Shown one piece after another: positions 17,503-26,064 of a stretch of 64,000 nt of DNA. Location of the stretch: assembly GCF_038561935.1 (NCBI RefSeq), contig NZ_CP102770.1, positions 2,852,001-2,916,000 on the forward strand, written 5' to 3'. Under the pieces are notes generated by a model that ran no database searches, was not told the DNA's origin, and was given only the letters and a program-made list of their open reading frames with translations. A program made the position numbers and the translations under genes. Positions within the stretch are counted from its first letter, which is position 1; each line of letters begins with the position of its first letter. This DNA is from Myxococcus stipitatus (GTDB lineage: Bacteria; Myxococcota; Myxococcia; Myxococcales; Myxococcaceae).

Positions 17503-18443
17503 TGACCATGGATATCTCGAAGAGCTATGCCCTGAAGTTCATCTCCGGGAAGTACCAGGGGGGCGAGTTCCCCCTGAAGGCGGAGAAGCACATCGTCATT
17601 GGCCGTTCCAGTGAGCTGGACATGGTGCTCGTGGAGGACATGGTCTCGCGCAAGCACGCGAAGATCAGCTTCTCCGACGGGAAGATCACCATCGAGGACA
17701 TGGGCTCCACCAACGGCACCTTCGTCAACGGCGAGAAGGTGAAGCAGGCGCGCCTGAAGGAAGGCGACCGCATCCTCATCGGCACCTCCATCCTGAAGCT
17801 GGTCCACCAGGGTGCCGAGGGCGCCAACGTGGATGAGAGCGTGGCCAAGCAGAAGCTGGAGGAGGCCGCCGCCGCCCAGGCCGCGCGGACCACCACCAAG
17901 GGCAGCTCCATGACGGGGAAGATTGAAGAGATTCCCCTCCCGGACCTGCTCCAGCTCTTCCACACCTCCAAGAAGAACGGCGTCCTGGTCGTCACCAGCG
18001 CCCAGGAGGGCAAGATCTACCTGCGCCAGGGCCGCGTGTACTACGCGGTCATCAACGAGAACCACAACCTGGGTCCGCAGAAGAGCTTCAACCGCATCAT
18101 CACCTGGGAGTCGGGTGACTTCGAGCTGCGGCCGGCCGACAGCCAGGAGTTCATGGTGGAACTGGACTCATCGACCGAGGCGCTGTTGATGGACGCGCTC
18201 CGGCAGCTCGACGAGTTCAAGCGCCTGCAGCCCAGCCTCCCTCCGCCCGAGGCCTCGCTCCAGCTCGCCGTTCCACTGGCGCCTTCGCTCAAGGAGCTGA
18301 CGCCGGAGCTGCTGGACGTGCTCCAGCTGGTCATCAACACGGGCAGCCTGGCGGGGGTGTTGGACCGCGCGGACGCGGACGATATCGTCACCGCCGAGGG
18401 GCTGGTGCAGCTGCTCAAGCGCGAGTACGTGCGCATCGCCTGA
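17502..18443 (+). CDS. FHA domain protein with DUF4388-like domain
   Basis: A 313-residue protein. Residues 10-102 are an FHA phosphothreonine-binding domain with Arg35 in IGRSSELD, SRKHAKI (49-55) and GSTNGTFVNG. After a helical linker, residues about 139-225 look like a DUF4388/PATAN-type domain (MTGKIEEIPLPDLLQLFH, RQGRVYYAVI). The C-terminus is a helical region ending LLKREYVRIA. Such proteins are common in myxobacteria and are thought to link Ser/Thr kinase signalling to other outputs. ATG 17502 is chosen because GGTGGAG lies 11 bases upstream; ATG 17508 is also possible. Confidence 0.85.
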   Translation: MTMDISKSYALKFISGKYQGGEFPLKAEKHIVIGRSSELDMVLVEDMVSRKHAKISFSDGKITIEDMGSTNGTFVNGEKVKQARLKEGDRILIGTSILKLVHQGAEGANVDESVAKQKLEEAAAAQAARTTTKGSSMTGKIEEIPLPDLLQLFHTSKKNGVLVVTSAQEGKIYLRQGRVYYAVINENHNLGPQKSFNRIITWESGDFELRPADSQEFMVELDSSTEALLMDALRQLDEFKRLQPSLPPPEASLQLAVPLAPSLKELTPELLDVLQLVINTGSLAGVLDRADADDIVTAEGLVQLLKREYVRIA

Positions 18444-18498
18444 GCTGGACACATGGCCTGCCCCATCCCGGGCGGGCCCGGGAGAAGGGGAACACGCC

Positions 18499-19557
18499 GT
18501 GGCGGACGCGAAGTCGGTGAAGCGACTGCGCCTCACCGAGCTAAGTCACTGCGCGGGTTGCGCGGCGAAGCTCCGGGCAGGGGACCTGCAGAAGATTCTG
18601 GGGGGACTGAAGTCCTCCCGAGGCCCCCAGGCCCTGGTGGGCTTCAACACGAACGACGACGCGGCGGTCTACCGCCTCACGCCCGGCCTGGCCGTGGTGG
18701 AGACGGTGGACTTCTTCCCGCCCGTGGTGGACGACCCGTTCCAGTTCGGCGCCATCGCCGCGGCGAACGCGCTGTCGGACATCTACGCGATGGGCGCCAG
18801 GCCGCTGTTCGCGCTCAACCTGGTGGGCTTCCCCGACAGCCTGCCCATGTCCGTGCTGTCGAAGATTCTCGCCGGGGGCCAGTCGAAGGTGGACGAGGCG
18901 GGCATCTCCATCCTCGGCGGCCACAGCATCCGGGACCCCGAGCCCAAGTACGGCCTGGCCGTCACGGGGGTGGTGGACCCGAAGAAGGTGCTCACCAACG
19001 CGGGGGCGAAGCCCGGCGACGTGCTGCTCCTGACGAAGCCGCTGGGCACGGGCATCGCGACCACGGCCATCAAGCGGGGCGTGGCGTCGAAGCAGCTGTC
19101 GAAGCGGGTCATCGCGCTGATGTCCACGCTCAACCGCGCCTCGGGCGAGGTCTTCGCGTCCGGCAAGTTCAAGGTGAACGCGCTGACGGACGTGACGGGC
19201 TACGGCCTGTTGGGCCACCTGCTGGAGATGATGACCGGCGCGAAGACGCGGGCCGCGGTGGACCTGGAGCGCATCCCGCTCATCGCGGACGTGCCGGGGC
19301 TGGCCGAGGCGGGCGTGGTGCCGGGGGGGACGAAGTCGAACCTGGAGCACGTGAAGAAGAAGGTCCGCTTCCCGAAGGGGCTGCCCGAGGCGATTCAGTG
19401 GGTGCTCGCGGACGCGCAGACCAACGGAGGCCTGCTGGCCAGCGTGCCCGCACGCGAGGCGCTCAAGGCGCTCAAGGCCCTGGAGAAGGTGGGCGTGGAC
19501 GCCGCGCTCATCGGTGAAGTCCAGGCGGGGCGACCCGGCATCGACATCATCGGTTGA
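18499..19557 (+). CDS. selD: Selenide, water dikinase
   Basis: A 352-residue SelD, which makes selenophosphate from selenide and ATP for selenocysteine and 2-selenouridine synthesis. The N-terminal catalytic loop reads LTELSHCAGCAAKL. Aligned to E. coli SHGAGCGCK, catalytic Cys17 is Cys21 and Lys20 is Lys24, while Cys19 is Ala23 and an extra Cys18 replaces a Gly. NTNDDAAVYRL carries the metal/ATP aspartates, and ILGGHSIRDPEPKYGLAVTG is a family block. The start is a GTG. No other selenium gene is in the window. Confidence 0.9.
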   Translation: MADAKSVKRLRLTELSHCAGCAAKLRAGDLQKILGGLKSSRGPQALVGFNTNDDAAVYRLTPGLAVVETVDFFPPVVDDPFQFGAIAAANALSDIYAMGARPLFALNLVGFPDSLPMSVLSKILAGGQSKVDEAGISILGGHSIRDPEPKYGLAVTGVVDPKKVLTNAGAKPGDVLLLTKPLGTGIATTAIKRGVASKQLSKRVIALMSTLNRASGEVFASGKFKVNALTDVTGYGLLGHLLEMMTGAKTRAAVDLERIPLIADVPGLAEAGVVPGGTKSNLEHVKKKVRFPKGLPEAIQWVLADAQTNGGLLASVPAREALKALKALEKVGVDAALIGEVQAGRPGIDIIG

Positions 19558-19608
19558 GGGCGGGGATTTCGCGCGCGGGGTGGGGCTCCGCTAGCATTCC
19601 GCCCCGGC

Positions 19609-20418
19609 ATGACGCTGTCCCTCCGTCCGCTCCTGGCCCTGGTGGCGTGTCTCTGGCTGGTCCCCGTTCGCGGTGAGGCCAGCGAGCGGCCCGCGCGCAT
19701 CGTCATCGACCCTGGGCATGGAGGCGCGAAGGAAGGCGCCAAGGGGCCTGGAGCGCTTCGCGAGAAGGAGGTGGCGCTGCAGATTGCCCACCGGCTGCGC
19801 ACGAAGCTGGAGGCGGCCGGGGGCGAGGTCTACCTGACGCGCGAGCGGGACACGCTGATGAGCCTGACGGAGCGCGTGTCGATGACGAACGACCACGGCG
19901 CGGACCTGTTCATCTCCATCCACGCCAACTCCATGCCCACGCCGAAGATGCGCGCGCGGACGGAAGGGGTGGAGACGTACTTCCTGTCGGCGAACGCCTC
20001 GGGTGAGGCGGCGCTGGCGGTGGCGGACCGGGAGAACGCGGAGGCGCCGGTGGCTCGGGCGGCGCGAGGGGACTCGACGCTGGCGTTGATTCTCGAGGAC
20101 CTGGTGCGCACGGAGGCGCACTCGGATTCGTCGCGGCTGGCCTACTCGATTCATCCCCGGCTGGTGGCCCGCACGAAGGCGGCGGACCGCGGCGTTCAGC
20201 AGGCGCCATTCTTCGTGCTCTCGGGGGTGGAGTGCCCCGCGGTGCTCGTCGAGGTGGGCTACATCTCGCATCCCGAGGAAGGGGCGAAGCTGGCGCGAGG
20301 CGACTACCAGGAGAAGCTGGCCGAGGCCATCAGCGAGGGGGTGCTTGCCTTCTTGCGCGAGTCGCGCCGGAGGGATGCCTCCCGGCCCGCCCAGGTGGCG
20401 AGCCCCGGCGCGCGGTGA
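19609..20418 (+). CDS. N-acetylmuramoyl-L-alanine amidase (Amidase_3), exported
   Basis: A 269-residue protein with an N-terminal signal sequence (about 1-23) and a zinc-dependent Amidase_3 domain. IVIDPGHGG supplies His37, GALREKEVAL the glutamate (Glu52), LFISIHANS the second His and VLVEVGYISHP the catalytic Glu. It cleaves the amide bond between N-acetylmuramic acid and the stem peptide in the periplasm, typically in cell separation. There is no AMIN or LysM domain, so it is the minimal form. The start codon ATG follows immediately after GCCCCGGC; the RBS is weak. Confidence 0.9.
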   Translation: MTLSLRPLLALVACLWLVPVRGEASERPARIVIDPGHGGAKEGAKGPGALREKEVALQIAHRLRTKLEAAGGEVYLTRERDTLMSLTERVSMTNDHGADLFISIHANSMPTPKMRARTEGVETYFLSANASGEAALAVADRENAEAPVARAARGDSTLALILEDLVRTEAHSDSSRLAYSIHPRLVARTKAADRGVQQAPFFVLSGVECPAVLVEVGYISHPEEGAKLARGDYQEKLAEAISEGVLAFLRESRRRDASRPAQVASPGAR

Positions 20419-20495
20419 GTCGATAGCGGGTGACGGCGGGCGGGGAGGCTCTGGTAGAGAGGGGCCGCTCTCTTCCTCTCCCTCAGGAGCTCGCC

Positions 20496-21209
20496 GTGCG
20501 TTCCTTCCAACGTGGTGTGCTGGACCTTCGTCCCGTTGTCCTCACCCCCGGAGTGTCCCGCTATGCGGAGGGCTCCGTGCAGGTGGAGTTCGGTCACACC
20601 AAGGTGCTCGTCACCTGCTCCACGGAGGAGCGGGTTCCGCCGCACCTGATGGGCAAGGGCACCGGCTGGGTGACGGCGGAGTACGGGATGCTGCCGCGCG
20701 CCACGCACTCGCGCAGCCAGCGTGAGGCGGCGAAGGGGAAGCAGACGGGCCGCACGATGGAGATTCAGCGCCTCATCGGCCGCTCGCTCCGCGCGGCGGT
20801 GGACCTGTCGACGCTGGGGACCCGGACGCTGACCCTGGACTGTGACGTGCTGCAGGCCGACGGTGGGACGCGCACGGCGTCGATTACGGGAGCGTATGTG
20901 GCGCTGGTGCTCGCGCTTCGCTCGCTCCAGAAGCAGGGCGTCATCAGCAAGATGCCCAAGCTGACGCCGATGGCGGCGGTGTCCGTGGGCGTGGTGGGCG
21001 GCGAGGTGCGCGTGGACCTGGACTACGAGGAGGACTCGAAGGCGGACGTCGACCTGAACATCGTGGCGACGGGGGATGGGCGGATGGTGGAGGTGCAGGG
21101 GACGGCGGAGCACCAGCTGTTCGACCGCAAGACGCTGGACGCGATGCTCGACGGGGGCCTGGCCGCCATCCAGCAGCTCGTGGCCGCGCAGGCGAAGGTG
21201 TTGGAATGA
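20496..21209 (+). CDS. rph: Ribonuclease PH
   Basis: A 237-residue RNase PH, a phosphorolytic 3'-5' exonuclease that trims tRNA precursors. [40 protein letters not shown] and the phosphate-binding [20 protein letters not shown] are diagnostic. [17 protein letters not shown] is also conserved. The GTG at 20496 ([14 protein letters not shown]) follows AGGAGC and matches the family N-terminus. It overlaps rdgB by four bases, the common rph-rdgB pair. Confidence 0.95.
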   Translation: MRSFQRGVLDLRPVVLTPGVSRYAEGSVQVEFGHTKVLVTCSTEERVPPHLMGKGTGWVTAEYGMLPRATHSRSQREAAKGKQTGRTMEIQRLIGRSLRAAVDLSTLGTRTLTLDCDVLQADGGTRTASITGAYVALVLALRSLQKQGVISKMPKLTPMAAVSVGVVGGEVRVDLDYEEDSKADVDLNIVATGDGRMVEVQGTAEHQLFDRKTLDAMLDGGLAAIQQLVAAQAKVLE

Positions 21210-21811
21210 CGGCGGCCAAGGCAAAGCTGCTCTTCGCCACCTCGAACAAGGGGAAGCTGCGCGAACTGCGGGAGCTGGTGGGGGACTCGGTGGAGGTCGT
21301 GTCTCTGGCGGACCTGCCGCCCGTGCCCGAGCCCGAGGAGGACGGGGACACGTTCGAGGCGAACGCCGTGAAGAAGGCCCTGGAGTACGCGAAGGCGACG
21401 GGGCTGCCGGCGCTGGCGGATGACTCGGGGCTGTGCGTGGACGCGCTGGACGGGCGGCCCGGGGTGTTGTCCGCGAGGTATGCGCCGGGGGACGACAAGG
21501 CCCGCTACGAGAAGCTGCTGGTGGAGCTGGCGGGGGTGCCGGACGCGAAGCGCGGGGCGTCGTTCCGGTGCGCGCTGGCGCTGGTGTGGCCTGATGGACG
21601 GACCCACGTGGAGGAGGGGCGCTGCGAGGGCCGCATCGGGCACGAGGCCCGGGGCACGCATGGCTTCGGATATGACCCCGTCTTCATGTTTCCGGACACT
21701 GGCCGGTCCATGGCCGAGCTGACGTCCGAGGAGAAGTCGGCGGTTTCACACCGGGGCGCGGCTTTCCGGAAGATGAAGTCCCGGCTGTTGGAATTGGAGA
21801 AGGGCCACTGA
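21206..21811 (+). CDS. rdgB: XTP/dITP diphosphatase (HAM1/RdgB)
   Basis: A 201-residue RdgB, which removes deaminated purine triphosphates such as dITP and XTP from the nucleotide pool. [15 protein letters not shown] at the N-terminus, [21 protein letters not shown] in the middle (two conserved blocks) and [14 protein letters not shown] are hallmark motifs, as is [10 protein letters not shown] near the end. Its ATG lies within the rph stop (ATGA), indicating coupled translation. Two tRNA genes follow in the same direction. Confidence 0.95.
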   Translation: MTAAKAKLLFATSNKGKLRELRELVGDSVEVVSLADLPPVPEPEEDGDTFEANAVKKALEYAKATGLPALADDSGLCVDALDGRPGVLSARYAPGDDKARYEKLLVELAGVPDAKRGASFRCALALVWPDGRTHVEEGRCEGRIGHEARGTHGFGYDPVFMFPDTGRSMAELTSEEKSAVSHRGAAFRKMKSRLLELEKGH

Positions 21812-21881
21812 GTGAAGGCGTCAGGCACGTTGCTCTTGCGCGTCCGTGCGCGATGGTTCAACAATGCCGGACTCTACTTCT

Positions 21882-21956
<75 letters not shown>

Positions 21957-21996
21957 TTGAAGTAAAGCAGTGGAATCAGAGCGGGTGGCCCAACCA

Positions 21997-22070
21997 GCTC
22001 CAGTAGCTCAGCTGGATAGAGCACCGGCCTTCTAAGCCGGGGGTCGCAGGTTCGAGTCCTGCCTGGGGCG
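21997..22070 (+). tRNA. tRNA-Arg (anticodon TCT)
   Basis: A 74-base cloverleaf. Acceptor GCTCCAG pairs with CTGGGGC (one T-G pair), stem CCGGC/GCCGG encloses loop CTTCTAA with anticodon TCT, and the T-arm has GGTTCGAGTCC. CCA is not encoded. It lies 41 bp after tRNA-Pro and probably shares its transcript. Confidence 0.95.
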
Positions 22071-22102
22071 CTGCCCAACCCACTGGACCCGCTCGGGAAC
22101 TG

Positions 22103-22127
22103 GCCCCCTCCCCATCCGGGTGGGGGC
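22103..22127 (+). terminator. Possible terminator after tRNA-Pro/tRNA-Arg
   Basis: GCCCCC (22103-22108) pairs with GGGGGC (22122-22127) around a 13-base loop that can pair partly; TGTGT follows. The rest of 22071-22338 holds no supported gene. Confidence 0.45.
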
Positions 22128-22369
22128 TGTGTCCGTCCTCTCAGACGCCAATCATTGAGCAGCGCCCGCCCGAATCACGCGAGGCCGCGGTGCGCTCACG
22201 AGAGGCGAGTGCCACCGGGGAAACCACCGCTGTCGCCGTGGTTCCGCCCGGCTGTCGGTCCGCGACTGCTGCCATTGCTCCCGTCCCTGACGTGGAACGG
22301 CGCAAGGGCTGAGTGCTTCGGCCTGCTACGGCCGCCCGTGGGCGTGATCCGATTCGGTGGACAGGTTGA

Positions 22370-23221
22370 CTATGCCGCTGCCCTTTCGAACTCGGCCGGT
22401 GCAGCGTAGCCGATTGCCGAGTGCATGCGCTGCTGGTTGTAGAAGACCTCGATGTAGTCGAACAACTTCACCTTCGCGTCATTGGGGCTCTCGAAAATCT
22501 CTCCCAGCTCGTTCTTGAGCGTGCTGAACCAACTCTCCATAGCCGCGTTGTCGTAGCAGTTACCGCGTCGGCTCATGCTGCAGACGATGCCGTGTCGTTC
22601 GAGGACGCGTTGGTAGTCCTCACTCGCGTACGTGCTCCCCTGGTCGGTGTGGTGCAAGAGACCTTCGGCCGGGCATCGACGGCGTAGCGCCATGTCGAGC
22701 GCCTTGAGCGTCAAGTGCCTGTCGTTCACCGCGCTGAGAGCCCAGCCCACGACGAAGCGTGAATAGAGGTCGATGATGGCCGCCAGGAAGAGCCTGCCTC
22801 CGGGGATGGACAGCTGCGTGGTGTCTCCTACCCAGCGCTCATTCGGGCGTTGGGCGGTGAAGCGCCTGTCGAGCAGATTGCCCGCCACTGGCTGCTGGTG
22901 CTCGCTCATCGTCGTGCCGCGGTAGCGTCGGCGCATTCGGCCCGCCAACTTCTCCTCTCGCATGAGACGGATGACGCGATTGCGGCCGACACGGACTCCT
23001 TGGTTGTGCAGGGCCCGGTGGATGCGCGGGCTGCCGTAGGTACAGCGGCCCTTCTGGTGGGCCTCATGCACCAGCACCTTCAGCCGGGCGTCCTCCCGCT
23101 CTCGCGGACTCTCGGGCCTCCGCCTCCATGCGTAGAAGCCTGAACGCGACACCTGCAGCATCCGGCACAGCCAGCTGACGGAGAAGTGGGCCTGCTCCGC
23201 ACGGATGAACTCGAACTTCAC
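22370..23221 (-). CDS. IS3-family transposase OrfB (catalytic)
   Basis: An rve/DDE integrase-core protein of about 283 residues if started at GTG 23221; the active form is more likely the OrfAB fusion. RCTYGSPRIHRAL is the HTH_21 region. The catalytic triad sits in WVGDTTQLSI (Asp), HHTDQGSTYAS (Asp) and NAAMESWFSTLKNE (Glu). The open frame extends upstream past 23221 into orfA in the -1 frame, through an ATG right after the A7 run, as expected for programmed -1 frameshifting. No internal stop is seen. Confidence 0.9.
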   Translation of the reverse strand: MKFEFIRAEQAHFSVSWLCRMLQVSRSGFYAWRRRPESPREREDARLKVLVHEAHQKGRCTYGSPRIHRALHNQGVRVGRNRVIRLMREEKLAGRMRRRYRGTTMSEHQQPVAGNLLDRRFTAQRPNERWVGDTTQLSIPGGRLFLAAIIDLYSRFVVGWALSAVNDRHLTLKALDMALRRRCPAEGLLHHTDQGSTYASEDYQRVLERHGIVCSMSRRGNCYDNAAMESWFSTLKNELGEIFESPNDAKVKLFDYIEVFYNQQRMHSAIGYAAPAEFERAAA

Positions 23222-23529
23222 CCGTTCTCCTTCGCGGTGTAGGCCACCCATTTTTTTAGCAGCGTCCGCTCCATTTCCAGCTCGCGCACCTGCTTGCGCA
23301 GCTTCGTGAGCTCCTGCCGCTCCGCACTCGTCAGTGCTCCAGGTTTGCCCTGGCCTTTGTCGGCCCGCGCCTGGTCCACCCACATCCTCAACGCCGACAG
23401 CGTCAAGTCCAGGTCCCTTGCCACCTGGGACGTCGTCTTGCCTTCCTCCAGCACCAGCCTCACGGCCCCCGCCTTGAACTCCTCCGTGTAGCTACGCCGG
23501 GGACGTCTCGGCTTCTTCATTTCCATCAT
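23218..23529 (-). CDS. IS3-family transposase OrfA (helix-turn-helix)
   Basis: A 103-residue OrfA with a helix-turn-helix (SYTEEFKAGAVRLVLEEGK, TSQVARDLDLTLSALRMWV) and a C-terminal leucine-zipper-like coiled coil (LTKLRKQVRELEMERTLLKK). It binds the terminal repeats. The run of seven A residues on the minus strand (23251-23257) near the 3' end allows a -1 shift into orfB. ATG 23529 is a reasonable start; a GTG at 23565 lies inside the terminal repeat. Confidence 0.85.
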   Translation of the reverse strand: MMEMKKPRRPRRSYTEEFKAGAVRLVLEEGKTTSQVARDLDLTLSALRMWVDQARADKGQGKPGALTSAERQELTKLRKQVRELEMERTLLKKWVAYTAKENG

Positions 23530-23590
23530 GTCGGACACCGTACCTGCCTCTTCCTTGGTGTCCACTGATGCGGATCACGCCCACCGAGGC

Positions 23591-23962
23591 CTAGAAACAG
23601 GACCAGCGCTTCACGCCGCAGCGGCACCTCCCCACGCTGCCGTTGGCCCTGCAGCACGGAGTCTCGTACCCGGGCATGGCGCATTCCAGGGTGTCCTGGC
23701 TCGCACAGCTGAAGTAGTTGCACGTGGGGCAGGCGTAGAAGGTTCCGTCGCAGGTCACGCCTTGCCCATTCACCGCGGAGCAATTCGTGGTCCCCGTCGG
23801 GCAACTGACGGACCCCGCCGCGCAGGAGGCGGTACACGCCGAGAGCTCCTCCGACGACGTGCTCATCTCCTCGCCCGGGTCAGCGACCTCGGCGGGCGCT
23901 TCGCCACAGCCAACTGCGAGCGCGGTGATGCAGGCCAACAGCAACAGGTTGAACTTCTTCAT
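23591..23962 (-). CDS. Small cysteine-rich lipoprotein
   Basis: A 123-residue protein with signal peptide and lipobox AVGC (Cys19). An acidic linker (VADPGEEMSTSSEEL) is followed by an 80-residue domain with about 17 cysteines, including CTASC, CPTC, PCC and RCRCG. It resembles small Cys-rich exported proteins frequent in myxobacteria and would be disulphide-bonded at the cell surface. GAGGT lies before the ATG. The first IS3 element sits 7 bases past its stop codon without breaking the frame, so its original terminator may have been displaced. Confidence 0.7.
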   Translation of the reverse strand: MKKFNLLLLACITALAVGCGEAPAEVADPGEEMSTSSEELSACTASCAAGSVSCPTGTTNCSAVNGQGVTCDGTFYACPTCNYFSCASQDTLECAMPGYETPCCRANGSVGRCRCGVKRWSCF

Positions 23963-24218
23963 GGGGGACCTCGTCTCTGGTGGGGCTGTGCGAGCGATGC
24001 GCGACCGGGCTTCCAGTATCTTCTGTAATTCAAGAGGCAGTAGCAACTTGAGAGGAGATAGCCGTGTCAGGACAAAGGTCGTGGTCTCGGATGGCAGCTT
24101 TCGGGACGAGACGGTGTGTCGAGCCTTAACACTTGTTGCGACTGATGCCCCATTTGATGTCTCGACAAGATGGCCGATGGTTGCGTCTGAAGACTCCAAT
24201 GTGATTGGGAGAGACACA

Positions 24219-24794
24219 ATGCGTGGGCCGAAGCTGTTCTTGCTTGTGACGCCGCTGCTCGTTGTTTTGGGTATGAAAGACGCGAATGGCCATTTCGAGA
24301 TGGCCCCTGCCCCGGTGGCGACCGGTTTCTGGCTCTGGGAAACGAACATGGAGTGGTGTAACTATTTCGGAGCCCAGCTCTTTATCAATGACTTCAATGG
24401 TGATGGCATGGCGGACCTGCTGTGTCATGACTGGCTCTCGGGGGACAAGCGCATCGCCTTTGCGCGGGCTCCCGATGGGCATTTCGTCGGGAATGACTGG
24501 CAGGTCCCCATGGGGTGGTGCAATCGACAGGGGAGCCAGCTCGCCACGGGGGACTTCGACGGAGACGGCCGCGCGGACATGCTCTGCCATGACTCGATTA
24601 CGGGGGAGAAGTGGATCGCCTTTGCCCGTCCGGGTGGGTACTTTGTCGGGACGGATTGGTATCAGGACATGAAGTGGTGCAACCGTCTCTCCGCGCGATT
24701 CTCCGTCGGCGACTTCAACGGCGATGGCCGGACGGACATGTTCTGCTACGACGTCAGCAGCGGAGCAAAGCTGTTCGCCTATTCCGCATTCTGA
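24219..24794 (+). CDS. Exported FG-GAP/VCBS calcium-repeat protein
   Basis: A 191-residue protein with an N-terminal signal-like segment (KLFLLVTPLLVVLGM) and three repeats of about 54 residues. Each has a calcium-binding loop: DFNGDGMADL (58-67), DFDGDGRADM (112-121) and DFNGDGRTDM (165-174), followed by a Cys-His/Tyr-Asp (LCHDW, LCHDS, FCYDV). Trp-Cys-Asn also recurs (WCNYF, WCNRQ, WCNRL). Such FG-GAP repeats form beta-propeller blades in secreted lectins and adhesins. Three blades would be too few for a closed propeller alone. GGGAGAGA precedes the ATG. Codon use is less GC-biased than its neighbours. Confidence 0.7.
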   Translation: MRGPKLFLLVTPLLVVLGMKDANGHFEMAPAPVATGFWLWETNMEWCNYFGAQLFINDFNGDGMADLLCHDWLSGDKRIAFARAPDGHFVGNDWQVPMGWCNRQGSQLATGDFDGDGRADMLCHDSITGEKWIAFARPGGYFVGTDWYQDMKWCNRLSARFSVGDFNGDGRTDMFCYDVSSGAKLFAYSAF

Positions 24795-24800
24795 GCGTGT

Positions 24801-25619
24801 TCAGACGCGCGGCTGATGACGACCCTGTGCGAGCGGGGCCGTGTGGCGAGCTTCCGCCTTCAGTCGGGTCAGCTGCCGCTGGAGGCGCCACATCACGCCG
24901 ATGCACAACGCGGTGACAAGTGCGAAGAGCGTGGCGTGCGCGACGTGGGTCATCATGCGTGTGAAGCTGCTGATGTGCATGAGTTCGCTGAGCTGGCGCA
25001 TCAGCTGATAGCCCGTGCCGACCGTGAGGCTGATCAGTCCCATGAACCACCATGCGCGTATCAAATGGGCTCGGGAGGTCTCGCCACCCATGTCTCGCCA
25101 GAGGTCACGAAGCAGCTGATAGGGTTTGAAGAGATTCAGCCCTGGGATGAACCAGCCGAGGAGGGCCCAGCGAGGCGAGGCCCGGCTGGCGTCGAGCGCG
25201 CTCGCGAGCTGGAATGCCTTGTATTGCCACGTCAGGAAACCCACCACGCCGAGGAGTGTCGTCGCGACCATGAGCGCGCGGAGGATTCCGATGGCGGTGC
25301 CATACGCGACCAGGGTATCCGTCTTCGTCAAGCCCAGGCCTTCGAGGAATGGGTAGAGCCAGAGCTTCACGGCGAGGAGGGTGAGCTCGGCCGCGGCATG
25401 CAGGGCGATGGCCCCGGTGGCGACGACGGCCCATCTGCGGGCGGAGGGCAAGAGCCGTTGCCTCACCGCCGCGCGGCAGGCGTCGCACGTCCGCGCGTTG
25501 TGTTCCTTGCAGTGCTCACAGACGAAGCTCCCGCAGCGAGTGCAGACCTCCTCGGCTGGCCGGTCCGGATGATGAGCGCATGCGGCATCGACAGGGAGGC
25601 TGGCTGGCGTCGTCTGCAT
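24801..25619 (-). CDS. B-box zinc-finger, DUF4328-like membrane protein
   Basis: A 272-residue protein. The N-terminus has a B-box-like zinc site (Cys14, His17, Cys26, Cys29, Cys34, Cys37, His40, Cys45, Cys48). It is followed by several membrane segments, among them residues 63-85, a long hydrophobic stretch around GILRALMVATTLLGVVGFLT, WALLGWFIPGLNLFKPYQLL, and a last segment around ATLFALVTALCIGVMW. The FIPGLNLFKPYQ motif is typical of DUF4328 proteins. Function is unknown. It is convergent with the FG-GAP gene, six bases apart. No good RBS precedes ATG 25619, so the start is uncertain. Confidence 0.7.
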   Translation of the reverse strand: MQTTPASLPVDAACAHHPDRPAEEVCTRCGSFVCEHCKEHNARTCDACRAAVRQRLLPSARRWAVVATGAIALHAAAELTLLAVKLWLYPFLEGLGLTKTDTLVAYGTAIGILRALMVATTLLGVVGFLTWQYKAFQLASALDASRASPRWALLGWFIPGLNLFKPYQLLRDLWRDMGGETSRAHLIRAWWFMGLISLTVGTGYQLMRQLSELMHISSFTRMMTHVAHATLFALVTALCIGVMWRLQRQLTRLKAEARHTAPLAQGRHQPRV

Positions 25620-25858
25620 GGAAAGGGGGCCGGGGTGGGGTGTGGAGGTCGCTGCGGGAATCCACGCAAGAATGCGTGTTTTGACCGGGCGGGAGATGGG
25701 AGCGGGGGAGTTGCTCGGCCCATTCTGTTCAATACAAGACCAAGAGAGGTCGGGTCTCGACGTGAGACCACGGCGGTAGACGCAACGCATCCACGCTGGG
25801 GGGCGTGGGCGAGCGAGGCCTGGTGCTTCATCGCCCATGAATCGGTTTGAAGGTGTTG

Positions 25859-26026
25859 TTACTTCTTCTCGGGCGTCGACCAGTGCGTGGCCGTCGCCTT
25901 CACGATGAAGTCAGCCACCAGCTTCCGGAGCAGATGGATGTTGTTCAGCTCCACGGGCTCGGCCAGGAGAATCACCTCGGACTGACCCTTTGGCGCTGAG
26001 AGGCTCTCCTCCGCCCCAGGATTTCT
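25859..26026 (-). pseudogene. 3' fragment of a gene cut by the second IS3 element
   Basis: Reading away from the IS end on the minus strand gives RNPGAEESLSAPKGQSEV, then ILLAEPVELNNIHLLRKL and VADFIVKATATHWSTPEKK, then a stop at 25859-25861. There is no start codon with an RBS in this piece, so it is the tail of a truncated gene. The family is not recognised. It may be the other half of the piece at 27328-27384, although no target duplication links the two. Confidence 0.6.
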
Positions 26027-26064
26027 TGAGACACCTCTCTGGGGGATAACCTCCCCCGCGTGAG

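Larger units (their letters stand above)
22339..23583 (-). mobile_element. Complete IS3-family insertion sequence (first copy)
   Basis: A 1245-base element. The left end starts TGGGCGTGATCCGATTCGG and the right end, read inwards, starts TGGGCGTGATCCGCATCAG. Both then reach GTGGACA at positions 19-25, the layout of IS3-type terminal repeats. A three-base direct repeat CCG flanks it (22336-22338 and 23584-23586). It carries overlapping orfA and orfB on the minus strand with an A7 slippery run, so it looks complete and potentially active. Confidence 0.88.

Noticed and set aside
22155..22409. Plus-strand open frame running into the first IS element
   Set aside because: It crosses the IS end and ends inside the transposase gene region; no start signal or known sequence.
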